From Rheinheimera pacifica (GTDB lineage: Bacteria > Pseudomonadota > Gammaproteobacteria > Enterobacterales > Alteromonadaceae): DNA of 64,000 nucleotides. The stretch's first letter is position 1. Each line of letters opens with the position of its first letter. Location of the stretch: positions 62,001 to 126,000 of the forward strand of contig NZ_JANUEM010000012.1 of assembly GCF_024809855.1 (NCBI RefSeq), read 5' to 3'. Below are positions 1-8,767 of this stretch, one piece after another. A program made the position numbers and the translations under genes. Under the pieces are notes generated by a model that was not told the origin of the DNA, did no database searches, and worked only from the letters and a program-made list of their open reading frames with translations.

Positions 1-888
1 CACTTTAGCCCTGAAGAAATGCTGGAGCAATGCGAGTCGGCACTTGAACTGGCCGATGCTTATAACTGCCCGGTTGCTTATTATCAGGCCGACTATTTGC
101 AACAACGTAACCTTGATTTGCAACTGCTGGCCGATTTAAAACAAGCCTTACACAAAGATGAACTTACATTATGGCTGCAGCCTAAAGTAACTCCGGATGG
201 CAATATTTTAAGCTTTGAAGCTTTATTACGCTGGCGCCGAGCCGATGGCAGTTTTGTCACGCCAGAAACGATTATAAGGCTGGCAGAGCTTTACGGCATG
301 ATTGGCGAGGTATCGTTAAAGGTGTTGAATCAGGCTCTTGCTATAGTGCAGCAGTTCAAAGCCATGGCCATTAACTATCCGGTAGCAATTAATCTGGCTG
401 GCTCTGATTTACTGGTAAATACGTTTTACAGTGCTTTAATTGACGTTGCCACCCACCAACCTGCTCTTCTTAGCCAGCTTACACTGGAGCTGACAGAAAA
501 CAGTATTATCAGCCATAAGCAGCCGCTGTTTGACAAAATACACGCGCTGAAAAAACTCGGTTTCAGCATAGCTCTGGACGATTTTGGTACCGGTCAGGCC
601 TCACTCAGTATGCTAAGCAAGTTGCCGGTGGATAAAATAAAACTCGACAGAAGCTTTCTTAAAGAAGTACCACACAACCCGGTACAGGTCAGGCTGGTAC
701 AGTCGGTGATCCAACTGGCTGAGGCGCTGCAGCTAAAGCTGGTAATTGAGGGGGTTGAAACTGATATCCAGCGCCGCTTTTTAACTAAACTGGGTTGCAA
801 CCAGATGCAAGGCTACTTTTTTGCCAAACCGGCACCAGTGGCTCACTGGTTAAAGCAGCTCAGCGCTAATCATGCGCTAACACCGTGA
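1..888 (+). CDS. C-di-GMP phosphodiesterase (EAL domain), 5'-truncated by window edge
   Basis: The reading frame is open from base 1, so the gene begins outside the window. The first 30 or so visible residues look like the tail of a GGDEF-type domain. A complete EAL domain follows. The signature appears as EALLR near visible residue 73, and the metal and substrate residues are present: Asn in AINLAG, Glu in ELTEN, the DDFGTG pair, Lys in KIKLD, Glu in EGVE and Gln in MQGYFF. By family knowledge it should hydrolyse c-di-GMP to pGpG. Whether the GGDEF half is active or degenerate cannot be seen. The next gene starts 134 bp downstream with its own ribosome binding site. Confidence 0.93.
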   Translation, partial: HFSPEEMLEQCESALELADAYNCPVAYYQADYLQQRNLDLQLLADLKQALHKDELTLWLQPKVTPDGNILSFEALLRWRRADGSFVTPETIIRLAELYGMIGEVSLKVLNQALAIVQQFKAMAINYPVAINLAGSDLLVNTFYSALIDVATHQPALLSQLTLELTENSIISHKQPLFDKIHALKKLGFSIALDDFGTGQASLSMLSKLPVDKIKLDRSFLKEVPHNPVQVRLVQSVIQLAEALQLKLVIEGVETDIQRRFLTKLGCNQMQGYFFAKPAPVAHWLKQLSANHALTP

Positions 889-1022
889 TTCAACACCCGG
901 TAACTCACCATTATGATCGTTATACAAGGCTCTGGCATATTGCCGGTATAAACTGGTGCAGACGCTAATGTTAGGATACATTCAGTATTGGGTTACAAGT
1001 ACCGGGCCACAGGAGAGATAAC

Positions 1023-1562
1023 ATGGCAATGCAAACCGCAACCTTTGGTGCAGGCTGCTTTTGGTGCTTAGAGGCTGCAATGAACCAGCTTAGCGGCGTT
1101 ATTCAGGCTTTAAGTGGTTATATGGGCGGTGAGAGCAGTTTTCCTACCTACGAGCAGGTATGCCGGGGTAATACCGGCCATGCTGAAGTAGTGCAGGTGC
1201 AATTTGAAAGCAATCTTATAAGTTTTGAGCAACTCTGTCTGATTTTCTTCAGTCTGCATGACCCTACCCAGTTAAATCGCCAGGGTAATGATGTTGGCAC
1301 CCAGTACCGCTCCGTGGTGTTTTACCATAATGATGAACAGTTACAACTGGTACGTGGCGTAATGGCAGAGCTGGAGCGCACACAGGTATTTGCGCAGCGT
1401 ATTGTCACAGAAGTGAGCCCGGCAGGCCCGTTCTACGTAGCCGAGGAGTACCATCAGGGCTATTTTCTGCAACACCCCGAGCAAGGCTATTGCCAGTTTA
1501 TCGTGGCTCCGAAAATGGCTAAGTTCCGGCAAAACTATACTACGTTACTCAAGCCAAACTGA
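1023..1562 (+). CDS. msrA: Peptide-methionine (S)-S-oxide reductase MsrA
   Basis: The 179-residue protein has the catalytic GCFWC motif near residue 11, followed by the MsrA core (GYMGG, Tyr and His of the GHAEVVQ segment, and GTQYRS). It reduces methionine S-sulfoxide in proteins and free methionine, with thioredoxin as electron donor. The start at 1023 is supported by GGAGA seven bases upstream; an in-frame ATG two codons later is the alternative. It appears monocistronic, with the EAL gene upstream on the same strand and a bidirectional terminator directly after the stop codon. Confidence 0.95.
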   Translation: MAMQTATFGAGCFWCLEAAMNQLSGVIQALSGYMGGESSFPTYEQVCRGNTGHAEVVQVQFESNLISFEQLCLIFFSLHDPTQLNRQGNDVGTQYRSVVFYHNDEQLQLVRGVMAELERTQVFAQRIVTEVSPAGPFYVAEEYHQGYFLQHPEQGYCQFIVAPKMAKFRQNYTTLLKPN

Positions 1563-1563
1563 A

Positions 1564-1585
1564 AAAGCGTGCCGAAGCACGCTTT
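1564..1585. terminator. Bidirectional terminator between msrA and btuB
   Basis: A perfect 9-bp stem (AAAGCGTGC / GCACGCTTT) with loop CGAA lies between two convergent genes. The minus-strand side runs into five Ts, which suits the end of btuB. The plus-strand side has only three Ts and is weaker for msrA. Confidence 0.8.
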
Positions 1586-1599
1586 GCTGAACACTGTAT

Positions 1600-3384
1600 T
1601 TACTGCAGTGTATAGCTGACACTAAGACCGAAATTAGTGCCTGCAGTGGTATAGCCATCGCTGGTGTAATAGTCTTTATCAAACAGGTTATCTACCTTGG
1701 CACGTAGCGTTAATGCCGGTGATACGGTATAACTGGCGCCCAGGCCCCATAAGGTAAAGCCGCCCAGATATTCATTAACGGCATACTCTCCTTGATAAGT
1801 ATTACTTTGGTAATCAATGGTTACAAAAGCAGAAACCTTATTCCAGCTATGTTCAGCACGCCAGTTGATGGTATGCTCCGGCCGTCTGGCCAGACGTAAT
1901 CCGGTCAGAGTATTTTCAGTATCAGTCCAACTGTAAGCAAAATTTTGTTTAACACCGGTAACATCTACCTGAACAGCCAGCTCGATACCGGAAATTTTTG
2001 CCTGTTCAATATTCTGCGGCAGATAAGTAACCATATCAAACTGGATCAGGTTATCAACGTCATTCTCAAACCAGGCCAGTTGCACACTGCCATTTGCCGC
2101 ACGGTAACTGATTGCAACTTCATCCGATAAAGTACGCTCAGGCGCTAAATCAGGGTTTGAACTGCCCGGATAATATAGATCATTAAAGGTTGGCGCTTTA
2201 AACGCTGCGCCGCGACTAATCCTTAGTTGCCAGGCTTCCGTAAACCAGTAACCTGCAGCCAATTGCCAGGTATTGTTACCACCATACTGCGTGGTTAGAT
2301 CACGCCGTACCGAGCCATCTAATTGCACATTGTCCTGTTTAAAACTCATACCGGTAAATAGCGCACGGTTAATGCGGCTGTCTTCAACGTAGTTAACACC
2401 AGAACGGCCAACGCTCTCCGAATACCAGTTCACTCCCCCCAACCAATTCAGATTGTCAGTGATAGCGGTGCCGGTTTGATAATTGAACTCATCACGCTCA
2501 GTTACAAATGGGCTGCTTGAGTCAGGGCCATAAGTGGTATCGTCATCGAGTATCCGGCTCAGTTGTGCCTGATGTTGCCACTGCCCCAACTGATGCTCCC
2601 AACCGAGCAGATAAGTGCGGCTGAGGGTATCAGCCTGGTCTTCAGTACCCCAACCTGTATCGAACTGATAAAAGCCAGAATTAATATCAAACTGCGCCCG
2701 TAACAAACCAAAACTGGTTTGATAATCGGCAGCCAGTTTGGCAAAGCGCTGATCATAACCATCGCGATCCGGATCAAGATCTTTACGCACATTAAAGCCA
2801 TCAGCCTGGCTATATCCGGCAGTTGCTCTTACAGCAAGATCGCCAATTTGCTGGCTAACACTGACATCGGCACCCACCTGACCATAGCTACCAACATTGG
2901 CATTAAGCTCAGTACCCTGAGCCTTACGCGTAGTAATAGCAATCACACCAGACAGTGCATCGGCACCATACCACGCTGCCCGTGAGCCACGCACAACTTC
3001 GATTCGTTCGATCAGTTCAAGCGGTAACATTGACAATGTTTTGTAACCCAAGGTAGCCGAACCGCTGCGCACGCCGTCAATAATAACCAGCGTATGGCCG
3101 GTATTACCGCCGCGGACATACACACTGCTGTTTTGGCCACGGCCACCATCACGGGATAAATTAATACCCGGTAGCTGCGCCAGTAAAGCGGGTAAATCAT
3201 TAGCCTGGCGTGCAACGATATCGTCATGCTCCAGCACTGTTACGCTGGCCAGCACGTCTTGTTGGGGTGTTGCAGTGCGGTTGGCATAAATACTGATATG
3301 TTCAAGATTAGTGTGTTCAGTAGTGTTAGCTGCAGCAGAGCAGCAAGATGCAACCAGCACGGCCGCAAAAGCAGGTTTAAACAT
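1600..3384 (-). CDS. btuB: TonB-dependent outer-membrane vitamin B12 receptor BtuB
   Basis: The 594-residue protein has a signal peptide (MFKPAFAAVLVASCCSAAA), a plug domain (near residues 45-150, with YVRGGNTGH, IDGVR and IEVVRG) and a long beta-barrel ending in SVSYTLQ. The plug resembles BtuB, and the cobalamin riboswitch just upstream supports B12 or another corrinoid as substrate. The start at 3384 is preferred because GGAG lies six bases upstream; the longer frame from 3414 adds ten residues ahead of the signal peptide and begins inside a hairpin. The downstream neighbour is convergent msrA. No btuCDF genes are in the window. Confidence 0.92.
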   Translation of the reverse strand: MFKPAFAAVLVASCCSAAANTTEHTNLEHISIYANRTATPQQDVLASVTVLEHDDIVARQANDLPALLAQLPGINLSRDGGRGQNSSVYVRGGNTGHTLVIIDGVRSGSATLGYKTLSMLPLELIERIEVVRGSRAAWYGADALSGVIAITTRKAQGTELNANVGSYGQVGADVSVSQQIGDLAVRATAGYSQADGFNVRKDLDPDRDGYDQRFAKLAADYQTSFGLLRAQFDINSGFYQFDTGWGTEDQADTLSRTYLLGWEHQLGQWQHQAQLSRILDDDTTYGPDSSSPFVTERDEFNYQTGTAITDNLNWLGGVNWYSESVGRSGVNYVEDSRINRALFTGMSFKQDNVQLDGSVRRDLTTQYGGNNTWQLAAGYWFTEAWQLRISRGAAFKAPTFNDLYYPGSSNPDLAPERTLSDEVAISYRAANGSVQLAWFENDVDNLIQFDMVTYLPQNIEQAKISGIELAVQVDVTGVKQNFAYSWTDTENTLTGLRLARRPEHTINWRAEHSWNKVSAFVTIDYQSNTYQGEYAVNEYLGGFTLWGLGASYTVSPALTLRAKVDNLFDKDYYTSDGYTTAGTNFGLSVSYTLQ

Positions 3385-3397
3385 ATAGGCTCCGAAA

Positions 3398-3414
3398 ATG
3401 TGCCCACCGCACAT
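3398..3414 (-). promoter_or_regulatory. Hairpin beside the btuB ribosome binding site
   Basis: ATGTGC / GCACAT form a 6-bp stem with a 5-base loop on the btuB transcript, just upstream of the GGAG ribosome binding site. There is no terminator-like T run between the riboswitch and btuB, so this element may be part of a translational expression platform. That role is inference. Confidence 0.45.
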
Positions 3415-3435
3415 TTAATAATGTTGAAGGTTTTT

Positions 3436-3590
3436 TTCCGGCCGGTCTCCGGGCTGACAACCTGCTTACGCCTGTGCTCGCCTTCCCATCTTCAGACAGT
3501 GGCGTTGAACACAGCTCAGTTGTTTACCGTTGCGGGGGCAGCTCTGGATTACACCAGATTCCCGTTTACCTGCAGTTGTCTGCAGCACCA
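3436..3590 (-). promoter_or_regulatory. Cobalamin (AdoCbl) riboswitch in the btuB leader
   Basis: Read on the minus strand, the leader has the conserved cobalamin-riboswitch elements in the right order: GGTAAACGGGAAT, the CCCCCGCAACGGTAA core near 3530, GCCACTG near 3500, GGGAAGGCGAGCAC, and the B12 box with GGAGACCGGCC at 3438-3458. The family binds cobalamin and represses the downstream gene. Here the only downstream gene is btuB, so B12 sufficiency should lower receptor production. No intrinsic terminator follows the B12 box, which favours control of translation initiation. Confidence 0.93.
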
Positions 3591-3591
3591 G

Positions 3592-3617
3592 AAAAAGCGG
3601 CTCCCTGTCGGAGCCGC
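3592..3617 (-). terminator. Intrinsic terminator of yajQ, overlapping the riboswitch 5' end
   Basis: A perfect 8-bp GC-rich stem (GCGGCTCC / GGAGCCGC) with a 5-base loop is followed by five Ts on the minus strand. It lies 70 bp after the yajQ stop and directly before the riboswitch. It also overlaps the expected start point of the btuB promoter at 3622-3649. Confidence 0.8.
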
Positions 3618-3621
3618 GTGC

Positions 3622-3649
3622 AGTTTACGCCATCAAGGCAAAATGTCAA
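3622..3649 (-). promoter_or_regulatory. Probable sigma-70 promoter for the btuB riboswitch transcript
   Basis: A perfect -35 TTGACA (3644-3649) is separated by 16 bp from a -10-like TAAACT (3622-3627) on the minus strand. Transcription would start near 3615, inside the 5' arm of the hairpin at 3597-3617, and run straight into the cobalamin riboswitch. Confidence 0.6.
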
Positions 3650-3686
3650 TAGATGTCTGGATGGCTAGATGGGTAAATTAATGAAG

Positions 3687-4169
3687 CTAGTCGCGGAAGT
3701 TTTTAAACTGGAACGGCTGGCCCAGATCGCTGGTGCGCATCAATTGCATAACCGCCTGCAAATCGTCCCGCTTTTTACCGGTTACCCGCAGCTCTTCACC
3801 CTGGATAGCCACCTGCACCTTAATATTGCTATCCTTAACCAGTTTAACGATTTTTTTCGCCATCTCTTTATCGATACCCTGCTTGATACTGACATGACGG
3901 GTAATAAATTTGCCGTGACGCTCTTCTTTTTCAATCTTGAAACTACTGACATCCAGCTGCAACTTACTGGCTTTAGTGGCAAAAATATCAAACAGCTGCA
4001 TCACTTGCTGGTCGGCTTCAGCAGTCAGCTCAATTTGCTCTTTGTTCAGCTCAATTTTGGCGTTAACACCACGAAAGTCAAAGCGGGTCTCAAGTTCCCG
4101 TTTAGCGTTCTCTACGGCGTTCTTCGCCTGATTCATATCAATTTCTGAAACGATATCAAATGAGGGCAT
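3687..4169 (-). CDS. yajQ: YajQ family nucleotide-binding protein
   Basis: The 160-residue protein begins [14 protein letters not shown], as YajQ proteins do, and keeps the paired RNP-like folds typical of the family. Members bind nucleotides, and some have been reported as c-di-GMP effectors; no enzymatic role is established. The start at 4169 is chosen because AGGAGA lies just upstream and the family starts with MPSFD; the frame extends six codons further upstream without support. It is a single gene, divergent from the VanZ-like gene and followed by the terminator at 3592-3617. Confidence 0.93.
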   Translation of the reverse strand: MPSFDIVSEIDMNQAKNAVENAKRELETRFDFRGVNAKIELNKEQIELTAEADQQVMQLFDIFATKASKLQLDVSSFKIEKEERHGKFITRHVSIKQGIDKEMAKKIVKLVKDSNIKVQVAIQGEELRVTGKKRDDLQAVMQLMRTSDLGQPFQFKNFRD

Positions 4170-4263
4170 GCACCTTCTCCTAATCATAAGCCATTCTGTG
4201 TGCTGGTGATTATAACCAGAAAACTGCTACAATCCGAGAGCCATAAATGCCTGGGGGATCTTT

Positions 4264-4620
4264 GTGTCACAAACTTTTTATCGCTGGTTGTGTGTTTTCT
4301 GTTTTGTTGCTGCTACAGCCAGCTTTTTAGCTGAATTAAGCGGCCACCGGATTGGTGGCGGCATCGCCCATTTAGATAAAGTGGCGCATTTTGGTATTTT
4401 TGCCATATTGAGTGCCTTGCTGTGGAAAGGCTTTAAACTCGGCCCCTGGCCAGCTTTTATATTGCTGGGTGCATACGGCGGCGCCATTGAACTGGTACAA
4501 CATTACTTTACCCGCCGCACCGGCGACTGGTGGGATTTACTGGCAGATGTTGCCGGCGTAGTCAGTTTTTATCTGGTGCGGGCCTTGTGGCACAACATTC
4601 GCCCCCGCAGCCAGCGCTAA
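4264..4620 (+). CDS. VanZ-like family integral membrane protein
   Basis: The 118-residue protein has about four hydrophobic segments and the VanZ-like signature DKVAHFGIFAILSALLW, with IELVQHYFTRRTGDWWDLLADVAG further on. The start is GTG, supported by GGGGG a few bases upstream. The family is named for teicoplanin-resistance VanZ, but short proteobacterial members have no established function, so no resistance role should be inferred. Its 3' end overlaps the likely start of panE, which suggests translational coupling. Confidence 0.85.
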   Translation: MSQTFYRWLCVFCFVAATASFLAELSGHRIGGGIAHLDKVAHFGIFAILSALLWKGFKLGPWPAFILLGAYGGAIELVQHYFTRRTGDWWDLLADVAGVVSFYLVRALWHNIRPRSQR

Positions 4621-5489
4621 ACTGGGCTATTGTTGGCCAGGGCGCTATAGGTTTACTGGCAGCCAGCCGCTTGCAACTGGCAGGCTGGCCGGTGCAACTG
4701 TGGTTAAGGCAGCCTGCGGTACTAAATATCCATTTTGAGCAGCAAGCCCTGCATTTTGCCAATGCTACTGCGCCACTAGCTGCCGTATTAATACCGGTAA
4801 AAAGCTACGCGGTGCCCGCTGCGGTGCAGGCTTTATTACCCGCCCTGGCACCTGATGCCCAACTGGTGCTTAGCCATAATGGCATGGCCGCCACAGAGCA
4901 TATTTTACCTTTGCTTAGCCCGGCACAAGGCCTGTGGTTTCTTACTACTACGCATGGTGCACTAAAACAAGGGGCTACTGTGCGCCATACCGGGCAAGGT
5001 CAAAGTGTGTTGGCGCCGTTAAACCCGGCGGCAAAAAACCAGCTTTTAGCCGTGCAGCAGGCGATGGATATTGCCCTTGGTCCTGTTACGCTAACAGACA
5101 ATATTCTGCCATTTTTATGGCACAAGCTGGCGATTAACGCGGTAATTAACCCGCTGACAGCACTGAATAACTGTAGTAATGGCGAGCTGGCAAAAGGGCA
5201 GTATCAGCCACAGATAAACCAGATCCTGAAAGAGGTTTGCCAGGTAGCAGCTGCGGCCGGTTATCCGCTGCAATATGCGCAAATGCTGGAAAAAGTGCAG
5301 CAGGTTATTCAAAGTACCGCGGCTAATTTCTCGTCAATGCAGCAAGATATTTTGCACAGGCGCCGCACCGAAATAGAGGCTATCACAGGTTATATTGTCG
5401 AACAGGCGGCACGCTATGACATTGCCGTGCCGCTTAATACTCATCTTATGCAACAGGTACTGCAATTGCAGCACCTGGCACAACGTTAA
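4587..5489 (+). CDS. panE: 2-dehydropantoate 2-reductase
   Basis: PanE reduces ketopantoate to pantoate with NADPH in pantothenate and CoA synthesis. The Rossmann motif GQGAIG lies near residue 18, and the catalytic-lysine segment KLAINAVINPLTAL lies in the C-terminal half. I chose the GTG at 4587, which gives 300 residues, the usual family length; an ATG at 4530 would add 19 residues lying inside the VanZ-like gene. With the GTG start, the two genes overlap by 34 bp. The stop codon overlaps the convergent thiI stop by 4 bp. The exact start is uncertain because no strong ribosome binding site is visible. Confidence 0.88.
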   Translation: MAQHSPPQPALNWAIVGQGAIGLLAASRLQLAGWPVQLWLRQPAVLNIHFEQQALHFANATAPLAAVLIPVKSYAVPAAVQALLPALAPDAQLVLSHNGMAATEHILPLLSPAQGLWFLTTTHGALKQGATVRHTGQGQSVLAPLNPAAKNQLLAVQQAMDIALGPVTLTDNILPFLWHKLAINAVINPLTALNNCSNGELAKGQYQPQINQILKEVCQVAAAAGYPLQYAQMLEKVQQVIQSTAANFSSMQQDILHRRRTEIEAITGYIVEQAARYDIAVPLNTHLMQQVLQLQHLAQR

Positions 5490-6943
5490 GGCCGGTAAAC
5501 CGCTACGTTGTTGTAGCCCTGCTCCTGCAATACCACGGCCTGTAAGCGGCTCATAACACCGCGCTCACAGTAAAAATAGTAGTGTTTACTCTGATCAAGG
5601 TTGGCAAACTGCGATGCCAGACGGAAAAACGGCAGTTCAACCACATTATGTCCGTCAACTGTCAGCGGTTTAATATCGGTTTCTTCCGGGCTGCGAATAT
5701 CCAGCACAACAGCATCTGCCGGTAGCTGCGCCAGTTCAGTTACAACATGAGCCTGCTGTTCAGCCTGATAATCTATCGTGCGGATATCCAGCACTTTCGC
5801 CGCTTTTACCGCCTGCTCCAGCACGGTGAAGTCAAACTTTTGTTCATTAGCCAACACCTCAGAAAGCACAGCATTAACTGTAGGCTTTTTCGATATAACA
5901 CCACAGTATTCCGGCATACTTTTAGCAATATCTTCTGCGCCAATTTTGCGGCACATATCGATAATTTCCTGCTTGTCCTGATATATCAGCGGCCGCAGGA
6001 TCAGCATATCAGTAACCCGGTCTATCACATTTAAATTGGTAATAGTCTGGCTGGATACCTGGCCAATACTTTCACCGGTAACGACCGCCTTAATACCCAG
6101 GTTTTCAGCAACTTCGCTGGCGGCCCGCATCATCATGCGCTTAAGTACTACGCCCATTAAGCCATTGTCGATAGTTTCTAAAATCTGATCTACTACCGGG
6201 GCAAAGTTAACACTGACAAACTTTACTTTGTGCGACAGGCTGTATTTTTGCCAGATATGAAACGCCATTTCACGTACACCGGCCTCATGTGCTGCGCCAC
6301 CCAGGTTAAAAAACAGGTAATGAGTACGCAAGCCTTTGCGGATCATCAGGTAACTGGCAACGGCAGAATCATAACCACCGGAAATCAATGACAGCACATC
6401 TGACTGCGACGGCAACGGAAAGCCGCCCATTCCCTGATGCTGTTTACGCACCATAATCAGCTGATCTTTTCTGACTTCAAGTGCAACAATCAAATCAGGC
6501 TTATTCAGCTTAACGCGCGCCGATTCTACCTGCTGATTTAAGCCGCCACCTATATAGCGTTCAGCCTCAATTGACGAAAACTCGTGCTTACCGGCACGGC
6601 GTACCCGCACACAGAATGTTTTATTTTGCAATTGCCCGGCATAAACCTCTGCAACCTGCTCAAAAATATCATGCAAAGAACTGAAGGTGCTGGACTGCAT
6701 TTCTGAAAAATGCACTATGCCCGGGATACAACTCAGCCGATCGATCAATTGCTGATGAATGGCTGCATCATCAGTAAAAGAGCGGATTGTCAGGTGATCG
6801 TAATTATTATTCACCTCAATATTGCTATCGGTACGTAGCAAGATTGTTTTGATATTACGCTCTAATAATAGCGTTTGGCGTTTACGTACTGATTTGCTTT
6901 TTATAGCAATTTCGGGGTGCAATTTGATAAGAAATTCGATCAT
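5486..6943 (-). CDS. thiI: tRNA 4-thiouridine synthase / thiamine thiazole sulfur carrier ThiI
   Basis: The domain order is ferredoxin-like and THUMP (residues 1-165), an adenylating PP-loop domain with SGGYDS near residue 183, and a C-terminal rhodanese domain (about 400-485). The Cys of EYCGVISKK and the rhodanese active-site Cys of FYCERGVMSR are both present. The protein makes s4U8 in tRNA and passes sulfur to thiamine synthesis. I prefer the start at 6943 because the family begins with this IEFLIKLHPEI segment; an ATG four codons upstream (6955) is equally possible and neither has a clear ribosome binding site. It lies downstream of pomAB on the same strand. Confidence 0.95.
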   Translation of the reverse strand: MIEFLIKLHPEIAIKSKSVRKRQTLLLERNIKTILLRTDSNIEVNNNYDHLTIRSFTDDAAIHQQLIDRLSCIPGIVHFSEMQSSTFSSLHDIFEQVAEVYAGQLQNKTFCVRVRRAGKHEFSSIEAERYIGGGLNQQVESARVKLNKPDLIVALEVRKDQLIMVRKQHQGMGGFPLPSQSDVLSLISGGYDSAVASYLMIRKGLRTHYLFFNLGGAAHEAGVREMAFHIWQKYSLSHKVKFVSVNFAPVVDQILETIDNGLMGVVLKRMMMRAASEVAENLGIKAVVTGESIGQVSSQTITNLNVIDRVTDMLILRPLIYQDKQEIIDMCRKIGAEDIAKSMPEYCGVISKKPTVNAVLSEVLANEQKFDFTVLEQAVKAAKVLDIRTIDYQAEQQAHVVTELAQLPADAVVLDIRSPEETDIKPLTVDGHNVVELPFFRLASQFANLDQSKHYYFYCERGVMSRLQAVVLQEQGYNNVAVYRP

Positions 6944-7033
6944 CTGACAGTGCATAGTTAAGCAGAAAAAAAGTGGCGCAGATTATAGCGGATCTGTACA
7001 GAAAGACCTAATCTGCGCACTACTGAGGGGTAA

Positions 7034-7996
7034 TTAAGGCAATTGCTGGCTGGGAGGCTCCAGGCTTATCGGATCTGACTCTTTGGCTTTGCCCTGCATA
7101 ATGGCAATTTCTACCCTGCGGTTACGCCGCCGCCCCTGTTCAGTGTCGTTGGGCACCAACGGCTTGGTATCGGCATGCCCCACCACGACTAAACGGGTAC
7201 GGTCAAAACCGGGTGCTTTTATCATTTCAGTAGCAACTGACACGGCACGCTTAGCCGATAAATCCCAGTTGTTACTGTGCAATTCGTCAGACACCTGAAT
7301 ATTATCGGTGTGGCCGGTAACTGTAATTTCGCCGGGCACCTCATTTAGTAAAGTGCCTATACGCTGCACTATCGGCTTAAATCTGGGTTGTAAAAAAGAC
7401 GAGCCCGACGGAAATGAGCCGTTTTCCCGAATGCGGATAATAATTTGCTGCCCCAGAGATTCCAGCTCTATGGCACCATCAATAATTTGTTGCTGCAGTT
7501 GCTCGGCAAGCTTTTTCACCATCTCATTGGTTTGCTCCTGTGCCGCCTGCGCTTCGGCAGTGGCCGCAGCTGTTTCTCCATCCATAATTTCTTCAGCATT
7601 GCTAACCGACTGGCCACCGCTTAAGTCTTCGCGCTGCTCTTGCCGTCCACCGGCTGAATCCTCTTCACCAGCCTGAAATTCAATAACCTGCTGAGTAATT
7701 TCAATAGTTTGCTGTTGCAGGGTTTCAATAGGCGTAGGATCAGGGCGGCCAGGGCGAAACTCCATTGCAATCACGCTGGTACCTTTGGGAATATCTTCTA
7801 CTTCAATTTTATTTTGCACACCAAAAGCAAACTTCATGGAACCGGCAATCTGCTTAAACTTCAGCACATCCATTTCTGAAAATGCCAGCAGCAGCACAAA
7901 AAAGCACATTAGTAGTGACATCAGGTCAGCAAAAGTAGCCAAATAAGCAGGTGCGCCGGGAGGAGGACATTTACAGGGTTCAGCTTCATCGTGCAT
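7034..7996 (-). CDS. pomB: Sodium-driven flagellar stator protein PomB (MotB family)
   Basis: The 320-residue protein has one transmembrane helix near residues 18-42. It carries the ion-binding Asp24 in FADLMSLLM, followed by the PomB-like segment SEMDVLKFKQIAGSMKFAFG. A Gln/Glu-rich linker leads to an OmpA-like peptidoglycan-binding domain (about residues 190-300; GHTDN and RRVEIAI). With PomA it forms the membrane stator that couples ion flow to flagellar rotation. Sodium use is inferred from similarity to PomB. It starts 3 bp after the pomA stop. Confidence 0.92.
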   Translation of the reverse strand: MHDEAEPCKCPPPGAPAYLATFADLMSLLMCFFVLLLAFSEMDVLKFKQIAGSMKFAFGVQNKIEVEDIPKGTSVIAMEFRPGRPDPTPIETLQQQTIEITQQVIEFQAGEEDSAGGRQEQREDLSGGQSVSNAEEIMDGETAAATAEAQAAQEQTNEMVKKLAEQLQQQIIDGAIELESLGQQIIIRIRENGSFPSGSSFLQPRFKPIVQRIGTLLNEVPGEITVTGHTDNIQVSDELHSNNWDLSAKRAVSVATEMIKAPGFDRTRLVVVGHADTKPLVPNDTEQGRRRNRRVEIAIMQGKAKESDPISLEPPSQQLP

Positions 7997-7999
7997 AAC

Positions 8000-8767
8000 T
8001 TACTCCGTAGCAGCCGGTTCACGTTTGCCCTGCGCTAAATAATTACGCAGTATGCCTTCTATCACTTTCGGATTCTGACCATCCTGTATGCCCAGGATCG
8101 CATCAAGAATTAACTGATTATTCATCTTCTCCTGTTGATTACGGATAGCAAGCTTGTCTGCCAGAGGTATAGCAATGATATTAGCGATAAAAGCACCGTA
8201 CAAAGTGGTTAGCAACGCTACCGCCATAGCCGGCCCTATGGCTTTTGGATCGTCCATATTCGACAACATCGCCACCAGGCCTATCAGGGTACCTATCATC
8301 CCCATGGCCGGAGCAACATCTCCCATACTCTTAAAAATAGCAATTGCTGTTTCATGCCGCTTTTCGGTCAGGCTGATATCTTTTAATAAGGTGGCACGTA
8401 CTACATCAGCATCGTGGCCGTCTACCAGCATATTGACGCCTTTTTGCATAAACGAATTAGGAATTTCAGCCTCTTCCAGCGCCAGAAAACCACCTTTACG
8501 CGCAGAGTCAGCCAGTTGTACAGCCTTTTCAATCAACTCTTCGGGTGATTCAATTTTAAACATAAAGGCTTTAGCGGCTGCTTTGCCCGAACTAAAAAAC
8601 TGGGTCAGCGTAAACTTAGAGATAACCACAAAAATAGAGCCACCAAACACAATCAGCACCGATACCGTATCGGCGAACATTCCCGGAGCACCGCTACTAC
8701 CCAGAATCATCGCCATTACAATAAAACCAATTGCACCTAACATACCAACGAGGGTAGCTAAATCCAC
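8000..8767 (-). CDS. pomA: Sodium-driven flagellar stator protein PomA (MotA family)
   Basis: The 255-residue protein has four hydrophobic segments: two near the N-terminus (LVGMLGAIGFIVMAMILG and a second near residue 30-50) and two near 150-205 (MIGTLIGLVAML, ALLTTLYGAFIANIIAIPLA). A charged cytoplasmic loop between them would contact FliG. The start has CTCC complementary to AGGAG just upstream. It is the first gene of pomAB and diverges from xseB across about 200 bp that must hold both promoters. No other flagellar gene is nearby, which is usual for pomAB. Confidence 0.93.
   Translation of the reverse strand: MDLATLVGMLGAIGFIVMAMILGSSGAPGMFADTVSVLIVFGGSIFVVISKFTLTQFFSSGKAAAKAFMFKIESPEELIEKAVQLADSARKGGFLALEEAEIPNSFMQKGVNMLVDGHDADVVRATLLKDISLTEKRHETAIAIFKSMGDVAPAMGMIGTLIGLVAMLSNMDDPKAIGPAMAVALLTTLYGAFIANIIAIPLADKLAIRNQQEKMNNQLILDAILGIQDGQNPKVIEGILRNYLAQGKREPAATE

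Noticed and set aside
3226-3681. 151-codon plus-strand frame across the btuB 5' end and riboswitch
   Set aside because: The region is fully explained by the btuB signal peptide, riboswitch and promoter on the other strand.
4530-4586. N-terminal extension of PanE from the ATG at 4530
   Set aside because: It adds 19 residues lying inside the VanZ-like gene and ahead of a normal PanE start; the GTG at 4587 gives family length.
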